Assembly (NCBI RefSeq): GCF_026745355.1
Contig: NC_079208.1
Location: forward strand, 16,248,119 to 16,312,118
Length of the DNA stretch: 64,000 bases
Reading direction: 5' to 3'
Source of the DNA: Beta vulgaris subsp. vulgaris
Taxonomy: Eukaryota; Streptophyta; Magnoliopsida; Caryophyllales; Amaranthaceae
Shown: positions 35,815 to 44,450 of the stretch, piece after piece
Numbering within the stretch: position 1 is the first letter of the stretch
How the letters are laid out: each line of letters starts with the position of its first letter
Position numbers and translations under genes: made by a program
The notes under the pieces: generated by a model
Database searches by the model: none
What the model was told of the DNA's origin: nothing
The model's input: the letters and a program-made list of their open reading frames with translations, nothing else

Positions 35815-36029
35815 GATCACTAAGATAATGTTAGATGAGATGGTGATTCTTTGGAAACCCTTACATAAGGTCAGGGGTTCGAGCCCAAGCTTCAGCATAT
35901 TTATTTTTTAAATAATGACCACTTTTCCACTATTTACACCTATTACTTTGACTAAGATTTGACATTTGTACATAATAAAATGCGATTTTGTTACATTCGT
36001 CCCGTACCCACTTTTATAATATGTAAGTA
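35815..36029. other. Flank of the solo LTR with a SINE-like GGTTCGAGCC box
   Basis: The sequence TAAGGTCAGGGGTTCGAGCCC at about 35,868-35,888 matches a pol III B box. A weak A-box-like stretch precedes it, but no tail or target duplication is evident, so a SINE is only a possibility. A similar A-box-like TAGCCTAGTAATTAAGAC lies left of the LTR at about 33,045. Confidence 0.3.
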
Positions 36030-36573
36030 CTAGAATTTTTTGCACGCGATGCGTGCTTAAATTTTTTTTCGAAACAGAAACTCGATTTTCTTCGGCATAA
36101 AAGTCAAAATTTGAACATTAGACATACGAAGTATAATTGTTTTTAGTTGCAAAATTTGATTGATTTAGTTTATGTCACTTAAGTCTCTCACCATTCTTTT
36201 TGTATTTTTTTTTTACTTTTCAAAGTTAAATTCTATGAACACAATAGAAATTTCATTGAATTTATTTATGATTTCTAATATTATAATTTTTAGTTGATTT
36301 ATGAATTAAGTACGTCAATTTTTTCATAGGTTGTAGTTTGTAAGTGAATTTTTAAGTTTTTGTAAAGTTTACTCATTTTAGTGATTTGTATAACGTAAAT
36401 TATGCAATTTTATGATTTTAGTTCACTTGTGAGTGATTGTTATAATTATATTTTTTTATATTTTTGTTTGAAGCCCCCTTTGATTTGTAAGTGAATTTGT
36501 AGAATGGGAAGGGGGTAACATAATCTCTTCATTCGGGGACACCATAGCTCCCCCTTCCCTTATATAATAGAGA
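36030..36573 (-). mobile_element. Non-autonomous Helitron, 544 bp
   Basis: Minus strand: the 5' end TCTCTATTATATAAGGGAAG starts at 36573 after an A. The 3' end has hairpin GCACGC-ATC-GCGTGC (36056-36042), then AAAAAATTCTAG ending at 36030 before T. TC start, hairpin, CTAG end and A|T target are the four Helitron hallmarks. There is no coding capacity. Confidence 0.82.
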
Positions 36574-37162
36574 TACGTTGTACTTTAATTCTTGAATGAT
36601 ATTTTACACAAACCTTTTTACCTTGATAATTAATCGCTATTATATAATAGAAAAAGATATGTCCAAATATATGTAAAAGTTTCATTATATATAGGAAACA
36701 CTATAAAAAAGTAAATAATTTTTTTGCTTGTCTAACTTCTAAATTCTGGTTTCATTACAAATACACCTCTATTTTTTATCATGACCCACCATTGATTGTG
36801 AATGGTTCTTGAGAATAGTGATTTGTAAGTAAATTTTTGCAAATGTTTTTGTATATATTGACATTTTAGGTTATTAGTTTTAGTTTGTATGTTAATTTTA
36901 AGTTTTAAATAGTTTCCTGATTATTTGAGTGATTTGCGTGATTTTTATAACGTGATTTTCTCAATTGTATGAGTGATTTGTAAAGTTTCTTCTTACTTTT
37001 AAGTGATTTGTGAGTGAGTGTTGTAAATTAATTTTCGGTAGTTTTCTTTGAGTGCCGATTTTGATTTTGACATTTCTTTTGTAATTTAGAAAGGGAAGGG
37101 GGGCGAAATAGGCATTTCAAAAGAGGACACCATTGCTCCCCCTTTCCCTTATATAATAAAGA
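36574..37162 (-). mobile_element. Second Helitron-related copy, 5' part only
   Basis: The minus strand from 37162 reads TCTTTATTATATAAGGG, then GGGGGAGCAATGGTGTCC, homologous to the start of the 36030-36573 element (GGGGGAGCTATGGTGTCC). It also shares the TTTGTAAGTGAATTTT-type interior. The hairpin/CTAG end is missing where it meets the first copy, so this is a truncated copy or the remains of nesting. Confidence 0.6.
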
Positions 37163-37379
37163 TAGATATACATGGTCAAAGTAATGTCTCGTTGTGCGTG
37201 AAAGTCTAATTGTTGTATTTAAAAAGACTTTGCAATTAAAGTAAGCTTCTTGGCTAGGGTTTTTGGTTTTTTTGCAGACTTTGCAATTTTTGGGTTTTTA
37301 AGGGACCCAATTTCATCATTTTGTGCGGCGGTGTGGTCTTCTTCGATTATCTCAAATACAATGTTGATGATTGTTATTG

Positions 37380-37860
37380 TCTTGTGGAAATTAACGTTTG
37401 TTTGGTCTCCTACCTTCAAAGACCTCAGGAGGGGTGGCTTGGGTTAACAACACCAATTCAGCCTCTAAGATGCCTTTCCACGGAATTTTTTGTTATGCTC
37501 CCTCGACCTTATCTACTAAAGCTATGGCATGCCTCATAACATTGACTTGGGCGAAGGATGCAGGAACTATGCATATCTGTATAATCACTGACTCCTTTGC
37601 ATTAGTTCAACTTATGAGTTCGGAGGACACATGTGATATCACCATCAAGTGGACGCTTGATCGAATCAGGACTTTAGGCAAATGCTTTACTACTTGTCAA
37701 GTTCTTCAGGGCTCACGTACACAGGTAACAGGGGCTACTCAACTCGCATGATGGTGTCGACGGAATAAAATAGGCTCTTTTTAATGTATTTATGTTTTCC
37801 TAGCTTTCTTTCCTTTCCTTTTTTAGTGTACATTTCTTTGATGTCAATACCTTCAAAGAC
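37380..37860 (+). pseudogene. LINE fragment: RNase H-like (RVT_3) domain, plus strand
   Basis: The frame 37398-37751 includes STKAMACLITLTWAKDAG, IITDSFALVQLMSS and IKWTLDRIRTLGKCFTTCQV. This matches the plant LINE RNase H fold, with the TDS aspartate visible. The usual EAN(x)ADxLA ending is degenerate. There is no reverse transcriptase upstream and no clear poly(A) tail. It is a second LINE copy, independent of the one at 27.7-29.8 kb. Confidence 0.6.
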
Positions 37861-38347
37861 CTCAGGTGTTTCATGTCTGGAAAGAAATTAATTTGTGCTT
37901 TCTTCTCCTTGTCAGAACTCAAGCAAGCCAAGGTAGTCAGACTATCTATTAAGCTCAAGGTATTTTCTTTTCTAGTTCCAATCACTTTTGTAATTGAAAG
38001 ATGTTTATCTAAAGTATCCAAATTAATCAGAAGTTCTAAAGTCTTAATCTGGGTTTTAATCTGCTATACAGGAAAAATTTCTTCTCAACCAAGAACCTCT
38101 TCTTTTATTCCATTTTAGGCCCTAGAAGCTATTGGAATGGAGAGGAGTGTTCTTCTCACCTTTTGTCCCCAGCTGGACTTTTATTTTATCTGTCACAGAC
38201 ATCTGTTAAGGAAAATCTCAATGAGTATATTCAATTATATATTAAATTGTTGTTTAAACTTAACTTGATTGATATAGATAATCATGTTATGTTTCACAAA
38301 ATCAAGTGGAAGATTTCCATCTTCGGCAAATTTGTTAAGATAGAGGT
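37861..38347. other. No gene recognised
   Basis: Short frames on both strands lack any recognisable motif. The block holds LINE-tail-like and mixed AT-rich sequence up to the Cassandra-type LTR. CTTCAAAGACCTCAGG occurs twice (about 37,417 and 37,850), suggesting a small duplication that brackets the LINE fragment. Confidence 0.4.
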
Positions 38348-38628
38348 TGTAATGTCCCTCATGATTGCTTTAAAGAGATTTAGCAGGCTACTCATTCCAA
38401 CAAGATGCATCTTTCTTTTAGAGAGCACATTTCCTTAGTTACTCCACAGTTAAGCGTGCTTGGCTGGGAGTCGTCCAAGGATGGGTGACCTCCTGGGAAG
38501 TTTCCCGGAGTGTGCATGAGTGAGGATAAAATGCGCCGGAAGAACTTGTGTTGGTTATTGAGGACAGTTGTTGGCCCCGAATGCGCATTGGTGATGATAG
38601 AGTCGACTCTGGATGATCAGGTGTTACA
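38348..38628 (+). mobile_element. Cassandra-type TRIM LTR carrying 5S rRNA-like sequence
   Basis: It begins TGTAATGTCCCTCATG at 38348 and ends GGTGTTACA at 38628, 281 bp, the usual size of a Cassandra LTR. Inside, AGTTAAGCGTGCTTGG (38448-38463) and AAGGATGGGTGACCTCCTGG (38477-38496) match the A box/intermediate element and C box of the 5S rRNA internal promoter. This is the defining feature of Cassandra elements. The first half of the 5S-like unit is diverged. No TSD pairs the two ends (GAGGT and AATGG), so this may be one LTR of a longer, damaged copy; the next bases AATGGGACTA are a poor match to a Met-tRNA primer site. Confidence 0.85.
38444..38513 (+). ncRNA. 5S rRNA-like internal promoter region inside the LTR
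   Basis: The 3' half of a 5S gene is well preserved, with A box, intermediate element and C box in order (from CCACAGTTAAGCG to CTCCTGGGAAG). It is not a functional ribosomal 5S gene, because the 5' half and terminator are missing. It may still recruit TFIIIA and pol III. Confidence 0.75.
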
Positions 38629-38741
38629 AATGGGACTATAACACCCCAGAATTTCAAAACGGGAAAAGAAAGAAATAGAGGAAAAGATTCAAGCGCCACA
38701 AACATAGGAAGTGACATAGACTTCTGGCGACAAACCTTTGG

Positions 38742-39617
38742 CCAAAATTAGGAAAAGATGACCTACTCTATCTCCTAGTGGTCTGTAAGGCATGGGGTGA
38801 AAACATTGTGTAACAATATTTTCCTCCTGACCTCGCCTTTATGTATCATAGATCCATCATATGTGAAAGCAGCCTAAGGGTCTTTGTGAGAAAATATAGA
38901 GTTATTCAGTTGGACAATAATACAAGCTTCAAAAAGCTAATACAATATAAGTGTACATGCCTTTTATGGTAAGAACACATGCTGGAGATGGGATATCCAA
39001 TGCCTCTGGATGAAGATTATTCGGATGATGATGATCCTGATGTGGAGCACACGAGGAACCATAAATCATCATCATCAGCTTTGCCCATTCTTAAGTCTTA
39101 AATCTCTTGGAGATTGAATATATATAGAGGCCCATTCATATTAGAAAGCCCATGAAGGGAAGTCAACAAAAGTCAAGGACCAAAATTAGGAAAAGATGAC
39201 CTACTCTATCTCCTAGTGGTCTGTAAGGCATGGGGTGAAAACATTGTGTAACAATATTTTCCTCCTGACCTCGCCTTTATGTATCATAGATCCATCATAT
39301 GTGAAAGCAGCCTAAGGGTCTTTGTGAGAAAATATAGAGTTATTCAGTTGGACAATAATACAAGCTTCAAAAAGCTAATACAATATAAGTGTACATGCCT
39401 TTTATGGTAAGAACACATGCTGGAGATGGGATATCCAATGCCTCTGGATGAAGATTATTCGGATGATGATGATCCTGATGTGGAGCACACGAGGAACCAT
39501 AAATCATCGTCATCAGCTTTGCCCATTCTTAAGTCTTAAATCTCTTGGAGATTGAATATATATAGAGGCCCATTCATATTAGAAAGCCCATGAAGGGAAG
39601 TCAACAAAAGTCAAGGA
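38742..39617 (+). repeat. 438-bp tandem duplication, two nearly identical copies
   Basis: Copy 1 is 38742-39179 and copy 2 is 39180-39617, both starting CCAAAATTAGGAAAAG and ending AAGTCAAGGA. I saw one substitution (ATCATCATCATC against ATCATCGTCATC). Each copy holds a short acidic frame (PLDEDYSDDDDPDVEHTR) and a TATATATAG stretch, so the unit is probably part of a retroelement end. Confidence 0.92.
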
Positions 39618-40372
39618 CCAAAGTCCATAAAAGGAAGTCAAGAGTCAAATGAAATGTTCAGGAGATGGAGGTCAAATGACGACAAGACGTAGGTAAGCAA
39701 TAACCTGATCATGAGGCAAGCTACGTGGGTATTTGAACATGGGCATTCCAGCGCCATAAAAGGCAGTTATGATTTGAATCATAGATGATTCAAATCATTT
39801 CCCTCCAAAGAGGCATGAAAGTTACGTATCATGATGGAGTATAAATGCAAGTGAAAGGATCAAGTAAAAGACTACAAACACAATACACAATAATGTGCAA
39901 TTTACTTTCTTTCTAGTGTAGCCTTAGCCTAGCCTAACCAACCCCCTTCTAGGGTTATAGTTTAGTTTTTAGATCTAGAGCATGTACTAGTGACAAGTTT
40001 GTTTATCTCTAGTTTTAGCCGGAACTCATTGAGGTAATCATCTTTGTGTTTTCCCTTTAATTGTCCAGCCTGTATTATCCTCATGTGTGTTATACAAAGC
40101 TTTTCTAGAAGTTTGTGATTTGAATGGGAATACTCAGCTTTGATTAATAGATTAATTATTGCCCCTTTTGTTCTATTTAATACTTCTCGCCTGAATTTAT
40201 TAGGCGTTGTAGTTTAATTAATTAGATTACAACAAAGTACGTTAGCAAGGTTTTATCTAATAAAACCGGTAACCCCCAGGAACTAAGACTCCTGTAGCGC
40301 TCAATATCTAACTATTAGGTGTGCATTGACTTGTTTGCAAAGTCAACCAACTGATTTTGCACCAACACCCAT
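39618..40372 (+). mobile_element. Probable LTR of an unclassified LTR retrotransposon (right end)
   Basis: A TATA-like GAGTATAAATGC at about 39,838 is followed by an AC-rich leader and a GTACTAGTGACAAG-type R/U5 region. It terminates TTTTGCACCAACA at 40372, directly against the truncated TGTAATCCCCC-family LTR. The left boundary was not found and may lie within or before the 438-bp duplication. Type (Ty1 or Ty3) is undetermined. Confidence 0.4.
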
Positions 40373-41381
40373 CATTAAAAAATTCAATTATTCATACTTA
40401 CTAGTATAGTACTACTACACCAGTTATTTAAACCCTTAAAATTCCAATAATAATAATACCTTTTTTAGAATTTCAGCAACATATAATCTGGTAAAACCCC
40501 TTTTAAACATGTTTACACATAATTAAACTTATAAGAATAATCAATTCTATAGTTTATAACATACTACTATGATTTTCCGATCTTTAACACCCTAAAAATT
40601 TATGTTTTGATAATTAAAAATCCAATCTAAACATAATATATAAATCATAATTTTTATTTCTTCCATACATAAATTATATAGTCTTAGATTCATAATCAAA
40701 TCATCAAACTAAAGCTTTTAAACATAATCAAACTAAAAATAAATCTTAAAAACATAAACTTTAAATAAAAACTTGAGGAGGAAGAAAAGTAATCAAACCA
40801 AAGCAAAAGAAGAAAGAAAGAGCAACGAGCCGTCAAAGGTGGCGGTGTCAGCACTGTGGTTGGCAAGGAGGAGGGAGATTACTTGTGAAAGAAGAAAGCG
40901 TTACTTGGAAAGGAAGAAAAGAAAACTCGAGAGAGAATTAGGGAGAGAAGAGCTGAAATTTTTGTGTGTGAGGAGAGAGAAAATATTATGTGGGAAAAAA
41001 TACGGGTTTAATGGGTTTATATATGTTTTCCTTGTGGGCTTAGGAAAAGGTAATTGAGCTCAAATAAAGTTTAATAAGGAGTAAAATTAGTGTTTGGATC
41101 TACTTACACAACTAGAAGTCCTTTTTCTAATCTAAATAGTGTTTGGGTTCCTCAAGCTCACTTAAACTCCTTTTCGAAATCCAAAAAGTATTTCAAATAT
41201 TTTTCAAAGCATGCTTAAACAAAATATTTTAACTTCTTTAAATTATTAAAATGATTCCTTTGACTTTCGAATAGTCAACCTTTTAAGAAAATAAATTATT
41301 TTAATACTAAATTATATTTAAATATAAATACATATATACTAAAATATATTTATAAAATTCATAAATTTACGGGGGATTATA
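40373..41381 (-). mobile_element. Truncated LTR of the TGTAATCCCCC family, minus strand
   Basis: On the minus strand it starts TATAATCCCCCGTAAATTTA (41381 down; the second base of the usual TGTAAT is changed). It matches the solo LTR at 22837 through the TATTTAAATATAA, CATGCTTTGAAAAATATTT and CTAGTATAGTAGTAC-like blocks. It breaks off at 40373. The ORF 40773-41057 is antisense to the LTR leader. A possible other end, TATAACACCCC at 38637, would make the intervening 1.7 kb a nested insertion. Confidence 0.72.
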
Positions 41382-41471
41382 GTCGTCCCCTATTGGCCTT
41401 AGTAGTATAGTTGATGAAGATATAAGATGGTGTCTATACATCGTCTTATTCCTCCCTAATTAGTCTAGTTA

Positions 41472-41583
41472 GGGCCTGTTCTCCCCAACTTATTTTCAGT
41501 TCAGTTCAGTTCAATTCAGTTCGGCTCCAATCAGTTCAGCTCAGTTCAGTTCATTTCAGTTCAGTTAAGCTACATTCTTTTAT
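41472..41583. mobile_element. Fragment of a GGCC...TTCAGTTCAG-type Tourist-like MITE
   Basis: After TTA comes GGGCCTGTTCTCC, then tandem TCAGTTCAGT repeats (41,496-41,570) and CATTCTTTTATA. Related copies lie at 53559-53629 and 57840-58124, where the ends are clearer. An (ATT)n microsatellite follows at 41,632-41,668. Confidence 0.5.
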
Positions 41584-41632
41584 AACCATTTTGTTAAATA
41601 CTATTATTATGTTGGTATAATTTATTTTACTA

Positions 41633-41668
<36 letters not shown>

Positions 41669-41750
41669 TATTTTTATATCATTACTAATTTGTTTTTCCT
41701 TTTTTAGTTTTCTTCTTTTTCTCGATGTTTTACATTTTTAAAATAAAAAA

Positions 41751-42541
41751 GGGTTACTAAACGCAGCCTCACTTTACTAACGCAACCCAAAAACTCTCAT
41801 TATGATATCCTTCCTAAAAAACACTTTTCACTCTTAAAATATTCTCTCCTCCTCCTTTCTAACTGTCTGTTAGAGAGAAAAATTTATAGAAGACCTAATT
41901 CACAAATTTTAATCTTATACTCAATGGACGATAATTTTGACCCAAACGAATTTTAATCTGATGTAAGTTGTTCATTTTTTCCCCCATAATTATGCAATGT
42001 TAGGCGATTTATATGCATCGATTTGCCCTATTGCATGCAATCTATACGAAAGTAATTAATCTGTTTCGTGCAGATTGAACGAAACAGTCTATTCTATTTC
42101 GTGTAGATTGCACGAGACAGATGCATTTGTTTCTTACAGATCGCACGAAAAAGTCTCTTTTATTTCATGGAGATCACACGAGACAGTGTCTTCGTGCACT
42201 TTCCAGAAAAATCAAGACCCAATTCGCTTAGTAAGAACACAATAACTCTCGAAAATCTCCCCAAATGATATTGGTTTCATCGAATGAAAAACTTTATGTT
42301 GGTTTTACCGCATGTAAATGGACAAAGAAGGACCTATTGAGGAAGAGGGAGAAAGGAGAATTAAAACTACAAATTATGGAGAATTGGAAGAATAATTATG
42401 TAGAATTGGAAGAACCAGCCCCAATTTGGACAACATACGAAGACTACAAAGACGAAAAATGGAGGTAGGAGTTGTTAGAGAGAGAAATGAGTTATGAGGA
42501 AAAGGGTTGTGTTCAGTAAAGTGAGGTTGTATTTAGCAATT
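41751..42541. mobile_element. Long-terminal-inverted-repeat element (Mutator-like or foldback), about 0.8 kb
   Basis: The left arm TTACTAAACGCAGCCTCACT...ACGCAACCC is matched by the right arm GGGTTGTGTTCAGTAAAGTG...TTAGCAA in inverse, about 36 bp each. The interior has four diverged repeats around GATTGCACGAGACAG / GATCGCACGAAAAAG (42,060-42,190) and a 67-residue frame at 42265-42468 with no recognised motif. The target duplication is not evident. Confidence 0.65.
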
Positions 42542-42869
42542 ATGAAAAAAAAAACTAGTGATAGAAGAAAATAGGGAGTATAACACTTCTTCTATTCCTG
42601 CTTAATTATTCCTATTCCTCCCCTCTTAGCCCTCGAGCGCTGATCAGCACATACCCGGTATGGACACTGTTTGTCCATACCGTGGCAAAGTTGTAAATAA
42701 ATACAACTTTTTCTTTTTTTTTTGTTTTTTTTTTGTTTTTTTTATATTTTTTTTTTTGAGTTTTTACTTACATACATTCATGATTTGATTCACATTATAG
42801 TTGATCTGATTCACATTGTAGTTGATCTGATTCATATAACAATTGATCTGATTTCTCTCCTACATGATC
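42542..42869. other. No gene seen: T-rich tract and GTTGATCTGATTCACAT repeats
   Basis: It contains a small palindrome around GGTATGGACACTGTTTGTCC (42,658-42,685), a long T-rich run at about 42,705-42,760, and three to four short repeats of TTGATCTGATTCACATT at 42,784-42,860. It then meets the LINE target site. Confidence 0.5.
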
Positions 42870-42886
42870 AGAGTTGTCTAAATTGC

Positions 42887-43231
42887 TCTCATTGTTACCG
42901 TGAAGCTAATAAAGCGGCCGATTGGTTGGCTAATCATGGTGTGGGTCTTAACCAGCCATTGTCTTTGATTGAGGCGGTCCCGAAGGACCTTCTTGCCGTT
43001 TTATTGGAGGATACAAGTGGCGTGGCATGGCCAAGAATGGTCCCTAGAAGCGTGGTCGAGGCTTGAAGTGTCGTAATGCTTCTTTGATCTTTTTGGTTGT
43101 GTTTTTGTTTTTTAGTGTTTTGTTCGTGTTTTGGTAGTTTAATTTCGTTGTTTTCTTCTTTCTAGCTGTAGTTTTGTTTTTCTTGGCCTAGTGCTTTGGG
43201 TTGTTTCCCTCTTCGTTCACAAAAAAAAAAG
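42887..43231 (+). mobile_element. 5'-truncated LINE insertion with 17-bp TSD
   Basis: The insertion begins inside the RNase H domain (HCYREANKAADWLANHGVGL). It stops after VPRSVVEA at 43066 and continues through a short 3' UTR to poly(A) at 43221-43230. The direct repeat AGAGTTGTCTAAATTGC at 42870-42886 and 43232-43248 is a perfect target-site duplication. Only about 345 bp of the LINE 3' end is present, typical of target-primed reverse transcription that stopped early. The intact frame and TSD suggest a fairly recent event. Confidence 0.93.
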
Positions 43232-43293
43232 AGAGTTGTCTAAATTGCCATTAAGTCGACTTTTTTTGTATCTTTTTCTAACAAAATTACTAA

Positions 43294-44194
43294 GGGGGCG
43301 TTTGGTTTGGGGTGTTTTGGAAAGGGTAAGGGAATCAGGGAACCTGATTCTCTTACTTGTTGTTTGTTTGTTCAAATCAATGAAACCCTTTACCCTCTCC
43401 TTACCCCCAAAGTCCTCTACTTTCATTCCCTACCCCCAAGGGTTTCACTTACCCTTTCTTTGACTCATAATTGACCATATCTTTGACCACCCAACCACCA
43501 CTTAAACCAACCACTAAACCACATCTGACCACACACCACACCATCTGCACACCCTACCACCACAACTCGACACCTCCACCCCAACACACCCTACCACCAA
43601 AAACCAGTCACCGATGCCGTAGAGAAGGGGAGGGTGAAAACGACGGTGCAGGGGAGGGGGTGAACACGACAGCGCGACGCAGGGGAGGAGGTGAACACGA
43701 CGGCGCAGGGGAGGGAGGGGGAATACGCGACGGCTCAGGGAGAGAGGGGAATACGCGACGGTCAGGGGAGGGAGGGGGACACGCGACAGATCAGGGGAGG
43801 AATGGGAACGCGCGACGGCTCAGGTGAGGGAGGGGAACGCACGACGGCTCAGGGGAGGAGGGGAACGCACGACGGATCAGGTGAGGGAGGGGGAACGCGC
43901 GACGGCTCAGGGGAGGAGGGGGAACACGCGACGGTCATGGGAGGGAGGGGGAAGACACGACGACGGGAAGTGGAGGGGGGACGAGGTAGCGTTACTGGGT
44001 GGGGAGGCGGCGGGGGAACAGTAAAAGAGGAAGGAGTGGTGGTGCTATGGTGGGAGAAGGGTAAGAAGAGGAAGAAAGATGATTGATATTGTACTAACCA
44101 AACACCACTCTAAATCTAAGGGTTTTGATTTCCTTTGCCCTTCTATCCCTTTCTTGATTCCATTCCCTTTACCCCATAGCAACCAAACGCCCCC
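43294..44194. mobile_element. Tourist-like (PIF/Harbinger) element, 901 bp, TSD TAA
   Basis: It has perfect 14-bp inverted ends GGGGGCGTTTGGTT (43294-43307) and AACCAAACGCCCCC (44181-44194), flanked by TAA on both sides. TIR and TWA target fit PIF/Harbinger. Its centre is a G-rich minisatellite. Long Gly/Arg/Thr frames there are repeat artefacts. Confidence 0.93.
43615..43990 (+). repeat. G-rich minisatellite inside the Tourist-like element
   Basis: Imperfect units of about 30-36 bp are built on GACGGCTCAGGGGAGG and AGGGGAACGCGCGACGG, with ten or so copies and internal length changes. Spurious frames in all phases result from the repeat. Confidence 0.85.
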
Positions 44195-44450
44195 TAACAT
44201 ACTACCCCGATATAAACACTGTTGACACATACCGAGTATGCGCCAATAGTTTCTCCTTATCTCTCCATTACAAAATGACAACCTTTAAATAATCTTACTT
44301 TGCCCCCACATATATTCGAAACAAGTTTTGTGGTACTAAATACCAAACTAAACCAACCAATAATACTAAATACTTCCATGTACTAATCAAGAAAAAGAAA
44401 AAAAAAACCAATTCGGTGGGATTTTGAGGAGAGAGAAAACTGTAGAGTTA
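44195..44450 (+). promoter_or_regulatory. Upstream region of the YjbQ-like gene
   Basis: About 250 bp lie between the Tourist-like element and the start codon. They are AT-rich with ACATATATTCG (about 44,308) and an A-rich stretch (44,395-44,407), then a purine-rich leader GGAGAGAGAAAACTGTAGAG. No TATA box can be fixed with confidence. The short space means the MITE sits within promoter range. Confidence 0.4.

Noticed and set aside
35868..35888. A tRNA gene suggested by GGTTCGAGCCC
   Set aside because: No cloverleaf can be drawn around it; at most a SINE-like or chance B box.
38444..38513. A functional 5S rRNA gene
   Set aside because: Only the second half matches 5S; the 5' half and T-run terminator are missing and the sequence lies inside LTR-like ends.
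40773..41057. 94-aa Lys/Arg/Glu-rich frame
   Set aside because: Antisense to the leader of the truncated minus-strand LTR; purine-rich composition only.
43471..44086. Overlapping Thr/Gly/Arg-rich frames up to 131 aa
   Set aside because: Produced by the minisatellite inside the Tourist-like element; open in multiple frames with repeated peptides and no motif.
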